From Paenibacillus sp. cl123 (GTDB lineage: Bacteria; Bacillota; Bacilli; Paenibacillales; NBRC-103111): a DNA stretch of 64,000 bases. Where the stretch lies: positions 244,735-308,734 of the forward strand of contig NZ_FMYY01000001.1 of NCBI RefSeq assembly GCF_900101595.1, written 5' to 3'. A program made the translations under genes and the position numbers. Shown here piece by piece: positions 25,073 to 32,187 of the stretch. Within the stretch, counting starts at the first letter, position 1. Every line of letters begins with the position of its first letter. The notes under the pieces are model-generated. The model was given only the letters and a program-made list of their open reading frames with translations, made no database searches and was not told the DNA's origin.

Positions 25073-25101
25073 GGGAATCACCCTCTTTATGAAGGTTTTG
25101 A

Positions 25102-25145
25102 AAATTTTTTGTAAAAAATTTAGTCTGTATAAGAAAATTATTTTC
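25102..25145 (-). promoter_or_regulatory. Two perfect palindromes upstream of the rpiR-nagBA operon
   Basis: AAATTTTTTGTAAAAAATTT (25102-25121) and GAAAATTATTTTC (25133-25145) are perfect inverted repeats about 30-70 nt before the regulator's start codon. They lie in an A/T-rich block within a G/C-rich genome. RpiR-family proteins bind short palindromes, so these are candidate autoregulatory operators. Confidence 0.5.
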
Positions 25146-25156
25146 ATATCAATCAT

Positions 25157-25716
25157 ACCTCAACTTTTGGCAGCTTGCAACCGCCGTCTGAGTTTGAAGA
25201 ACTGCGCGGCATTCAGAAAAGACAGGCTACAGAAGCAAGGAGAACGCAGCGAAGCGGAGCGGGGGAGCTGCGGAAATCAGCGGCCGCAAGCGCACGGTCG
25301 GTCGTTTTTGCTGAGTTCCGTAAGGATGGAAGATTGCGAGAACAGCGACTAAAGGGAGGGGGTGGCGAGTCCCGCTACTGTTCCCGGGGCGCTATCTGCC
25401 TAACGTCCGATGTTGGATGTCAGCTTGATGGGGAAGGAGACGAAGAGAAATCTGTCCTAATGATGACCAGAGGTTTCATGGAAACAAATCCCGGATAGAG
25501 ACCGGAATGGTCCTAGAAGTCCTGGAGAAATCCTAGTCTCGGCGAAATCGAAGAATACATAGATTTAGAAGAAGGGGGATAGATGGGGAAGAAGACTTCA
25601 AGAGCGGGAGGAACCGCACAGCCGTTCCTCCCGCGCACCAAAAGTATGGAGCCGTGCGCAGAGATCTTCAGGTCCTTGACGATGGAGCTGTCAACAGCCC
25701 CGATGGCCAGGTTTTC
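25157..25716. other. 560-bp region without a supported gene
   Basis: Between the rpiR promoter and the sda stop. Open frames at 25175-25498 and 25583-25807 (plus) read as low-complexity basic or polar sequence. The second has an SD (AGGGGGAT) but runs antisense into sda. A GCGGGAGGAAC hairpin at 25603-25632 is the only clear structure. Confidence 0.4.
25603..25632 (-). terminator. Hairpin downstream of sda
   Basis: GCGGGAGGAAC and GTTCCTCCCGC form perfect 11-bp arms about 85 nt after the sda stop on the minus strand. A moderately T-rich tail (TCTTGAAGTCTTCTT) follows. Confidence 0.55.
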
Positions 25717-25905
25717 TCAAACTCCGCCTGCATCCAAATATAAGGATCGTTCTGCGGCCGACGCTCCTGACGATTCCTCGAGCCTGACAGACAGCTTGCG
25801 CGACTGAAGCTCCTGAAGCAGCAGCTCGATGAATTCGCCATCAAGCTGCAACTTAACGGATATCGTATAGGCGGCGGTCAGGTCCTGATCGCTAAGCCAT
25901 CTCAT
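25717..25905 (-). CDS. sda: Sda-like sporulation histidine-kinase inhibitor
   Basis: 62 residues. The pattern MRWLSDQDLTAAY, LQLDGEFIELLLQEL, RKLSV matches Sda of B. subtilis (MRKLSD..L...Y, L..DFIELI..EI.RR.L), a helical-hairpin protein that binds sporulation kinases and blocks autophosphorylation when replication is disturbed. It is longer than the usual 46-52 residues because of an Ser/Ala-rich tail. GAGGGG lies before the ATG. An orphan sporulation-type kinase is at 13407. Neither its family nor its activity has been tested here. Confidence 0.75.
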   Translation of the reverse strand: MRWLSDQDLTAAYTISVKLQLDGEFIELLLQELQSRKLSVRLEESSGASAAERSLYLDAGGV

Positions 25906-25924
25906 GATAGTCCCCTCGCCATAG

Positions 25925-26362
25925 TTATTTTCGTTTCCTGCTGCTTTTCATCAGCGTCATGCGGCGGGAATGCCGCAGCCAGGAGTAGTAGGTTTTCAAA
26001 TCTCGCAGTTCCATGGACTGCGACATGCAGCCGAGGAAAGTGACGGCAATCAATTTATACAAAGGAGCGCCATATTGCTCCGACTCCTGCTCGGCTGGTA
26101 CGAACTCGACGACCATCAGCAGATCGCCGTCCACGACAAATACGTCTTCTTCGTTGCGGTAATAGGACTCGATCCGGCCGTCTTTGAGCCTGTCCCATAG
26201 AAAGCGGGCTATCTCCGCGGCGCTCCGATGATCTTGAGCGACCCGGGTTTTCCAGCGATCATAGGCGTGGTGGGTAAGAATCAGCTCAATGATTTTCTTA
26301 TCCTCCAACTCTGCAACGTCTCTCTCTCGGGTGTTGATTTCATTCCGGTTGACGTGCTTCAT
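25925..26362 (-). CDS. Conserved hypothetical protein
   Basis: 145 residues, starting MKHVNRNEINTRERD at ATG 26362 with AGGAG 8 nt upstream; a longer in-frame ATG at 26404 has no SD. Visible features are a charged helical N-terminus, HHAYDRWKTRVAQDHRSAAEIARFLWDRL and a beta-rich centre (EEDVFVVDGDLLMVVEFVPAE), ending in a basic SRRMTLMKSSRKRK. The middle resembles proteins annotated only as hypothetical in Bacillales; I cannot name a function. It is 19 bp from the Sda start, so the two probably share a transcript. Confidence 0.7.
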   Translation of the reverse strand: MKHVNRNEINTRERDVAELEDKKIIELILTHHAYDRWKTRVAQDHRSAAEIARFLWDRLKDGRIESYYRNEEDVFVVDGDLLMVVEFVPAEQESEQYGAPLYKLIAVTFLGCMSQSMELRDLKTYYSWLRHSRRMTLMKSSRKRK

Positions 26363-26549
26363 CGCAGGCACTCCTCTCACTAATAAACAGCCCATATTTT
26401 CCATATAATACTATTTATCATAAGCTTAACTGCGCCCGGATGCATCGCATATCTGACCAGAATCCATGCTATTTTTTTTCATCTTGTTGCAAAACATGCA
26501 AACAGGAAGCTGCATCGAAGCAAAACCCCCCAGCTATTTGGCCGCAAAT

Positions 26550-26598
26550 AAAAAGAGATCGCACGATTAGCGGAACGCTAAATATGCAATCTCTTTTT
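26550..26598. terminator. Bidirectional terminator upstream of the comX-like gene's end
   Basis: AAAAAGAGATCGCA and TGCAATCTCTTTTT are complementary with one mismatch, with A- and T-runs on both sides. On the minus strand it lies about 30 nt after the stop of the 66-residue peptide gene. Confidence 0.85.
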
Positions 26599-26628
26599 AA
26601 TCTGGTAAAATCATACTAGGAATTCCGT

Positions 26629-26829
26629 CTAGCCCCAATCGCTTTCGCGATCGGTTAACGCTTTCTTGCCGTCGATGTGAATGCGGGTGAACGTACCGAT
26701 CAGAGCGGAGGACTCTTCTTTCGACAAAGACAGGTCGGCCGGTACACGGTTGGGTTGGCTTGGGGCGCCCTTGCTGTTGAGTTCGTGAACGACGTTGTGC
26801 AATTGCGGATGCAGCTTGATGGTAAGCAT
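26629..26829 (-). CDS. comX: ComX-like pheromone precursor (candidate)
   Basis: 66 residues starting MLTIKLHPQLHN, GGAGTG 9 nt before the ATG. It has no signal peptide. The C-terminal half (ADLSLSKEESSALIGTFTRI then KALTDRESDWG) resembles ComX: an amphipathic helix with an acidic L-x-x-E-E-x-x-A-L-I-x-x-F pattern, followed by a short tail whose only Trp is the penultimate residue. In B. subtilis, ComQ prenylates a Trp near the ComX C-terminus (…RQWGD) and the last residues become the exported pheromone. The gene is divergent from and 85 bp away from comP, in a region that also encodes ComA and ComQ homologues. An isolated small hypothetical protein is the alternative, but the combination is telling. 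Confidence 0.7.
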   Translation of the reverse strand: MLTIKLHPQLHNVVHELNSKGAPSQPNRVPADLSLSKEESSALIGTFTRIHIDGKKALTDRESDWG

Positions 26830-26914
26830 GTTAGATACACTCCATTCTCGGGAAAATGGTACTTCAGTCCTAGTATAGCAAATTGTCCCACAGAAAGGAT
26901 ATGATTTTTGGAGA

Positions 26915-29239
26915 ATGTTGAAAAAAAATATTTGGCCCATATGGATTATGACTATTTTCCTAGTCGCCCAAGCTTGGTGCTCCTTTATCACTTTTCATTA
27001 TCCATATATCGGAATAAGCCTGGAGCAGACGGAAGCCCGGCAGTGGGTGATCAGGGAACTTGAGCAGGAAAACATCAGAGCGCAGCTTGGGCTTAAAGTA
27101 GGGGACATCGTAGTTCTTGTGGATCATCTCCCTCCTGAAGAATCTCCTTCCGTACAGAAATGGAAGATGGTCGAGCAGGCGCGCTCACTGACCGTGATAA
27201 GAGAAGGCGAGCGGATCGACATCTCGATCGACATTCCAAGCACGACCATCGGGGATATGATCCCGATCGTTCAGGAATTGGTCTGTCTCATCATGGCGGC
27301 GCTGCTCTGGTTCAAGGTGCGCCGTTCCAAATCTTCCGTCATGCTGGCGGCCGTCTTCCTGACTATCGCCACCATATACATGAGCTTGGGAGCTTCCGTT
27401 CGAGGCGATGCGGTAGGCAAATTGCTGATCACGGGCTTTATGATGGTGCTTCCTGTCGTCTTTTATCATTTTCTCGTTGTTTTTTTCGAGGAGAAAAGCG
27501 GATTGACGCTGCCCAGCCGCATGCTGAGCTACCTGTATGCATTTGTGGGAGCGGGCCTTGTAGTCCGGCTGCTGTATTTTTATCCACCCATGTCCTTCAC
27601 GGTGTACCAGTACAGTCCTACCATCTCGCTGATTTTCTTCGTCATAGGGTTTGCTTGCATTATGGTTGTGCTCTCCAGGCTGTATGTGCGCAAGAAAAAG
27701 GAAGCGGGTCACGTGATCTCCATCATCACAAGCATATGGGCGGCCTTTTTCATTTCGTTCCTGCCCGTGATCTGCTTCTCCTTTTTGCCCATTATCTTTA
27801 CGGGCCAATCGATTATGGACGCCAGATTCACGAGCGGCTTCATTCTGTTTTTCCCGATCTCATTCGCTTATCTGATTGCTTCGGATCAGCTGTATGATAT
27901 AGGTCTTGTGCTCCGGCGGTTTCTATTCACCTGCTTGCTCGCCGTTGTGCCGGTCGTCGTGTTTACAAGCGTCTACGTCTTCATGTTCCATCGGAATAGC
28001 GACTACAGTCAGATTATTTTCCTGTTCGTGGGCTTGATGATCATGGTGTCGCTGGTGCTGTATGCGGCCGAGCATTGGACGACCCGGTTGGAGCCTTATC
28101 TGTTTCCGAGAAAGTTTATGCTTCAGGCGGCGCTGAAGAAGATTTCAAGAAATCTGGGCAATATTTCGAATTTGCGGGAGCTGCGGGAGCTGATCCTGGT
28201 CGATATCGTCGCTACCTTGCAGGTTTCCGGCAGCGCTATCGTGTTCTGTTACGAGAACGATATGGAGATCGTCCATGAAGGCAAGATAGATCCGGCCGAG
28301 ATTCGGCAGCTCATCCAGTCGTCCTCGCTGCTTCAAAACCGGTATCTTACTTGCATCGAGATGAACCGTCATGAAGCTTATACAAGCTATCTGATCATTA
28401 CGCGCAAGAAGACGAATACGATGCTGGCCAAAGAAGAGCTGCAATGGCTGCACCTCATTACGTCCTATCTCGAGGTCAGTCTGGAGAACGTTCACCTGAT
28501 CCGCAAGCTGACGTTCCGTTTGCAGGAGATGGCCTCACAGCTGCCGCAGGAAAATTCGGCCCGGGATATCCAGTGGTTCCGCAAGGTCATGTTCGATCTG
28601 CAGGAGGAAGAGAGGGTGCGCATCGCTACGGAGCTTCACGATACGACGCTGCAGGATCTGTTTTTTCTTAAACGAAGGCTGACCGGGCTGGCCGACAGCG
28701 CCGCTATGCACAAGGAGGAGCAGGAGCCTTTGCGCGGGATGATCAATTATGTCGAGATGATCAATGAAAGTCTGCGGCAGAGCTGCTTCGAGCTGAATCC
28801 TTATTTGCTCAAAGAAGTAGGGCTGATTAAGACGTTGAACATGTACTTGGAGAAGGAAGCCTATACGACTCCGTTCGAGCTGGAGTTCAAGGTAGAGCCT
28901 GTGCCGGTTATCGAGGAGAACGGCATGGCGACCGAGCGTCATCTGTTCCGGATTGTGCAGGAGCTGCTCAATAACGCGAAGAAGCATTCTCAGGCAACGA
29001 AGGTGAGCTTCCATATCACGGAAGCCGACGGGCGGCTGCGGCTGGTTTACGAGGATGACGGAGTGGGCTTTGACGAGCAGGAGGAGGTCCGTCTGCAGAT
29101 CGGAGCCTCCGGTCTCGGGCTGGAGCAGATGAGGACCAGAGTTTTGCAAATGGGCGGGGAAATCGAATATATCACGCAAAAAGGAAAGGGAACAAAGGTA
29201 GTCATCATGGTGCCGACTGAGAGGGGAAAACAAAAATGA
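26915..29239 (+). CDS. comP: ComP-like membrane sensor histidine kinase
   Basis: 774 residues, close to B. subtilis ComP (769). An N-terminal membrane segment is followed by a PDZ-like extracytoplasmic loop (LKVGDIVVLVDHLPPEE, VIREGERIDISI), then about eight membrane segments to residue 375, a linker and a HisKA_3/HATPase_c kinase. The H-box EEERVRIATELHDTTLQDLF puts the phospho-acceptor at His575; the ATP site has RIVQELLNNAKKHSQATKV and DGVGFDE. The start is ATG 26915, with GGAG almost touching it; a TTG at 26918 is an alternative, and a 6-codon frame (ATG 26901 to TGA 26921) overlaps it. It should bind the pheromone outside and phosphorylate the ComA-like regulator it overlaps by 4 nt. Confidence 0.88.
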   Translation: MLKKNIWPIWIMTIFLVAQAWCSFITFHYPYIGISLEQTEARQWVIRELEQENIRAQLGLKVGDIVVLVDHLPPEESPSVQKWKMVEQARSLTVIREGERIDISIDIPSTTIGDMIPIVQELVCLIMAALLWFKVRRSKSSVMLAAVFLTIATIYMSLGASVRGDAVGKLLITGFMMVLPVVFYHFLVVFFEEKSGLTLPSRMLSYLYAFVGAGLVVRLLYFYPPMSFTVYQYSPTISLIFFVIGFACIMVVLSRLYVRKKKEAGHVISIITSIWAAFFISFLPVICFSFLPIIFTGQSIMDARFTSGFILFFPISFAYLIASDQLYDIGLVLRRFLFTCLLAVVPVVVFTSVYVFMFHRNSDYSQIIFLFVGLMIMVSLVLYAAEHWTTRLEPYLFPRKFMLQAALKKISRNLGNISNLRELRELILVDIVATLQVSGSAIVFCYENDMEIVHEGKIDPAEIRQLIQSSSLLQNRYLTCIEMNRHEAYTSYLIITRKKTNTMLAKEELQWLHLITSYLEVSLENVHLIRKLTFRLQEMASQLPQENSARDIQWFRKVMFDLQEEERVRIATELHDTTLQDLFFLKRRLTGLADSAAMHKEEQEPLRGMINYVEMINESLRQSCFELNPYLLKEVGLIKTLNMYLEKEAYTTPFELEFKVEPVPVIEENGMATERHLFRIVQELLNNAKKHSQATKVSFHITEADGRLRLVYEDDGVGFDEQEEVRLQIGASGLGLEQMRTRVLQMGGEIEYITQKGKGTKVVIMVPTERGKQK

Positions 29240-29880
29240 GCGAAATGATTAAAGCTCTGGTGGTCGACGATCATCCGCTGGTCGCCAATGCAACCAAGAC
29301 GCTGCTGGAGGATATGGGCCATATTAAGGTGATCGGGACCGTTCCGACGGCAAGACAGTGCATGGAGCAGGCTTCCTTGTATCAGCCGGATCTGGTGTTC
29401 CTGGACTATCATTTGCCGGATCAGCCCGGCACGGAGGTGGCCGCCTGGCTCAAAAGCAGGTACCCGGCCATTCATATCGTTATTTTTACCGGAGTGGAGC
29501 TGACGGGGATTCTCGACAAGCTTATCGAGATCCGTGTCAGCGGCGTGCTCTCGAAGGAGTCGGGCGAGCACACGATTAGGAATATGGTCAGCTGTATATT
29601 GGACGGGCATACGATGCTGCCTTTATCGATCTATCACCGGATGCAGATGAACAGTGGGTATGCTCCTGAGGACGAACGTCTGGAAGAGGAAGAAATACTC
29701 ATGATGAACCTGATGGTGAAAGGCGCTACGCACGAGCAGATAGCGGCCCGCATTCATATGAGCAAGCGCACGGTCGATAACTATTTACGGAAAATATACG
29801 CCAAGCTTGGCGTCAAGTCCAGGGTGGAAGCGCTGGAGAAGTTTATTACGAGTAAATATTATACGCAGGATGAGGTGTAG
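29236..29880 (+). CDS. comA: ComA-like response regulator (REC + LuxR HTH)
   Basis: 214 residues, the same length as B. subtilis ComA. The receiver domain has LVVDDHPLVANATKTLLED and the phospho-acceptor Asp57 in DLVFLDYHLPDQPG, with Thr and Lys conserved (IFTGV, LSKESG). The LuxR/NarL-type HTH is clear (LMVKGATHEQIAARIHMSKRTVDNYLRKIYAKLGVKSR). It overlaps comP by 4 nt and precedes comQ by 2 nt, so all three are co-translated. It should activate target promoters when phosphorylated by the ComP-like kinase. No srfA-type target is in the window. Confidence 0.9.
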   Translation: MSEMIKALVVDDHPLVANATKTLLEDMGHIKVIGTVPTARQCMEQASLYQPDLVFLDYHLPDQPGTEVAAWLKSRYPAIHIVIFTGVELTGILDKLIEIRVSGVLSKESGEHTIRNMVSCILDGHTMLPLSIYHRMQMNSGYAPEDERLEEEEILMMNLMVKGATHEQIAARIHMSKRTVDNYLRKIYAKLGVKSRVEALEKFITSKYYTQDEV

Positions 29881-29882
29881 GG

Positions 29883-30824
29883 ATGAACCCGGATATCCGG
29901 CGGCAGATGTGCCGCATTGTGGACGACTATATAACAGTGGAGGAGCTCGGCGCGCTTCTGAAAGCTTTCATCGCGGACAAGGCGCTGGAATACGGGACAT
30001 GGTCCGACATGACGATCTGCACGCACTATATGCTGGGCGGCTCATCGCCTCATATTGAACGGCTGGCCGCGGTAACGGAGCTGATCGTGCTGACCCTGGA
30101 CATCGTGGACGATCTCCAGGACCAGGACCAGGGGGGCAAGCCCTGGATGCAGTGCCCGCAGGCGGTTGCGCTTAATGCGGTGCTTGCCTTGCTTCTGGGA
30201 GCCATAGGCGAGTTGGGAAGGCTGCAGGTCAGGCCCGAGGCGCTGACGGAGCTGGCCCTTCTGCTGACCCGGTCCGTGAACGGCCAGCAGAAGGATGTGA
30301 GCGGAGCGCTGACGACGCCGGATGATTATATCGCCATGACGCAGGAGAAATCCGGCTCCTTGTTCCGGCTCGCCTGCTTTATGGGCCATTCCGCCTTGAA
30401 TGCCGCGCCCGCCACGATCGAGCGGCTTCATCAGCTGGCTGACTGCGCCGGTCTTATCCACCAGATCCAGAACGATATGAGAGACCTGATCAGCTTCGAT
30501 ATCAAAAGCGATCTGCTCGGCAGGAAGCGTACGCTGCCCGTGCTGTATTTGCTTCAGGTGGAGGAGGAGGCTTTCCGGCCGTTCAAGGATTATTATGAAG
30601 GCCGTCTTGACGCAGACTGGCTGCTGGCGCATAAGGAGGAACTGGTGCATACGATCCGGCATTCGGGATGCATTGAATATGCGGGGGTCGTCCAGTCCAT
30701 ATGCGTGCAGAAGGCGCAGGAGATTTATGCGGGTATAGAAGCGGCATCTCCGTGGAAAGAGAAGCTGAAGGCCGCGATGCTCGGCTCGTTCCTGGATGAG
30801 GAGCAGGCTGAAAGCACCGCCTGA
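29883..30824 (+). CDS. comQ: ComQ-like isoprenyl transferase
   Basis: 313 residues of the polyprenyl synthase fold. The first Asp-rich motif is DIVDDLQDQDQ (Asp76, Asp77, Asp80), required for binding the isoprenyl diphosphate; a second, less regular, acidic region is QIQNDMRDLISFD. The protein lacks the length and other blocks expected of a chain-elongating synthase such as IspA, and the locus contains ComP, ComA and a Trp-tailed peptide. ComQ modifies the ComX Trp with a geranyl or farnesyl group and is required for pheromone production. The C-terminal end runs into a tandem-repeat region. The alternative, a quinone or terpenoid prenyl synthase, is less likely in this context. Confidence 0.82.
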   Translation: MNPDIRRQMCRIVDDYITVEELGALLKAFIADKALEYGTWSDMTICTHYMLGGSSPHIERLAAVTELIVLTLDIVDDLQDQDQGGKPWMQCPQAVALNAVLALLLGAIGELGRLQVRPEALTELALLLTRSVNGQQKDVSGALTTPDDYIAMTQEKSGSLFRLACFMGHSALNAAPATIERLHQLADCAGLIHQIQNDMRDLISFDIKSDLLGRKRTLPVLYLLQVEEEAFRPFKDYYEGRLDADWLLAHKEELVHTIRHSGCIEYAGVVQSICVQKAQEIYAGIEAASPWKEKLKAAMLGSFLDEEQAESTA

Positions 30825-30838
30825 AGAATATGTAAAGC

Positions 30839-30971
30839 CAGAAGAACAGCCAGAAGAACAGCCGGAAGAACAGCCAGAAGCACAAGGACACCCAGAAGCG
30901 CAAGAAAAGCTAAAAGCACAAGTAACAACCGGAAGGATACCCAGAAGCACAAGGACACCCAGAAGCGCAAG
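30839..30971 (+). repeat. Tandem repeats after comQ
   Basis: CCAGAAGAACAG-type 12-bp units repeat at 30839-30873. A 31-bp block (CCAGAAGCACAAGGACACCC and 11 more bases) occurs exactly at 30874-30904 and 30941-30971. In one frame the region encodes PEEQPEEQPEEQPEAQGHPEAQ. That frame opens at ATG 30796 inside comQ (59 codons to 30975) but has no SD. The comQ frame ends at 30824, so a frameshift could have detached a Gln/Glu/Pro tail. Confidence 0.7.
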
Positions 30972-30995
30972 CTGAGTACCAGGAAGAACATGGAC

Positions 30996-31027
30996 AAAAA
31001 GCCGCAGGCGGTGCCTGCGGCTTTTTT
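30996..31027. terminator. Intrinsic terminator of the comPAQ operon
   Basis: AAAAAGCCGCAGGC-GGT-GCCTGCGGCTTTTTT is symmetric with A/T tails. It serves comQ on the plus strand and mtnA on the minus strand. Confidence 0.92.
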
Positions 31028-31070
31028 GCAGCTGTCAGTATCAGATGATGCCAAACGCGCTCTAAGGCTG

Positions 31071-32150
31071 TTATTTAAACAGCTTCTTGAGGTTTTCCTT
31101 GTAAGGTCCGCGGATGACGCCCTTCTCCGTTATGATCGCGGTGACGTATTCATTGGGCGTGACATCGAAGGCCGGGTTGTATACCTTCACGCCAGCCGGC
31201 GCGGTGCGTTTGCCGAAGCCTTGGGTGATCTCGTCCTCATGCCGCTCCTCGATAGGAATATCGGCACCTGTCGGCGTATTCAGATCGATCGTGGACATCG
31301 GGCAAGCGACATAAAACGGAATGCCGTGCGCCTTGGCCAGCACCGCTACGCTGTAGGTGCCGATCTTGTTGGCGACGTCGCCGTTGGCGGCCACGCGGTC
31401 GGTGCCGACGATGACGGCCTGCACCCAGCCCTTGGCCATCACGGCGCCCGCCATATTATCGCAGATCAGCGTCACATCGACCCCGGCCTGCTGCAATTCA
31501 AAGGCCGTCAGCCGCGCGCCCTGCAGCACAGGACGGGTCTCATCCGCGAATACCTTAAGCGCGATGCCCTTCTCCTGAGCCAGATACATCGGCGCCAGCG
31601 CGGTGCCGTAACGGGCCGTTGCCAGTCCTCCCGCATTGCAATGGGTCAATACGCCCATCCCGTCGCGGAACAGAGAGAGCGCATGCTCGCCGATCAGCCG
31701 GCATGTTTCCTCATCTTCCGACTGGATGGCGATCGCTTCATCCAGCAGCGCGCGCTGAGCGGCTGCGGGCTCAGCCGCGCCGTCGCCGGTCAGCAGCGCC
31801 GCAGCCCGCGCCCGCATCCGGTCGAGCGCCCAGAACAGATTGACCGCCGTCGGGCGGCTGGTCGCCAGATAGTCGCATTGGCGGTTCACTTCCGCCAGCA
31901 GTTCGTCCCGTCCGCCCCGCACCTCGCGGATGCCGAGATAGACGCCGAAGGCGGCGGCGATGCCGATGGCCGGGGCGCCGCGTACGGCGAGCTGCTTGAT
32001 GGCATCCCACACCTGCTCGGCGGTTGTCAATTCCAAATATACGATTTCATCGGGAAGCAGCCGTTGATCCAGCAGATCCAGCCGGTCCCCCAGCGAGTTC
32101 CAGCGTACCGATTGAAGCCAGTCGGCCGCCGGAGCTTGTCCGTTCGTCAT
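31071..32150 (-). CDS. mtnA: Methylthioribose-1-phosphate isomerase
   Basis: 359 residues. It converts 5-methylthioribose-1-phosphate to methylthioribulose-1-phosphate in methionine salvage. It belongs to the eIF2B-like family. Motifs are [53 protein letters not shown] (catalytic Cys), [48 protein letters not shown] (Asp) and [21 protein letters not shown] lies 9 nt before the ATG at 32150; an earlier ATG touches the SD. It follows mtnK with a 37-bp gap. Confidence 0.96.
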   Translation of the reverse strand: MTNGQAPAADWLQSVRWNSLGDRLDLLDQRLLPDEIVYLELTTAEQVWDAIKQLAVRGAPAIGIAAAFGVYLGIREVRGGRDELLAEVNRQCDYLATSRPTAVNLFWALDRMRARAAALLTGDGAAEPAAAQRALLDEAIAIQSEDEETCRLIGEHALSLFRDGMGVLTHCNAGGLATARYGTALAPMYLAQEKGIALKVFADETRPVLQGARLTAFELQQAGVDVTLICDNMAGAVMAKGWVQAVIVGTDRVAANGDVANKIGTYSVAVLAKAHGIPFYVACPMSTIDLNTPTGADIPIEERHEDEITQGFGKRTAPAGVKVYNPAFDVTPNEYVTAIITEKGVIRGPYKENLKKLFK

Positions 32151-32187
32151 AGCACTCATCTCCTCGCGTTATGCTTGTTGTCTCTCG

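Noticed and set aside
25175-25498. 107-codon plus-strand open frame
   Set aside because: Low-complexity basic sequence, no SD, and no family likeness. Treated as non-coding.
25583-25807. 74-codon plus-strand open frame with a good SD
   Set aside because: It overlaps sda on the opposite strand and includes the sda-downstream hairpin. The product is polar and low-complexity with no recognisable family.
26901-26921. Six-codon leader frame overlapping the comP start
   Set aside because: The SD (AAAGGAT) is too close to its ATG, and the frame could be chance. Recorded only as a note with comP.
30583-30903. Highly hydrophobic minus-strand frame over the comQ tail
   Set aside because: The Phe/Trp/Leu pattern is just the reverse complement of the GAAGAACAG-type repeat and not a real membrane protein.
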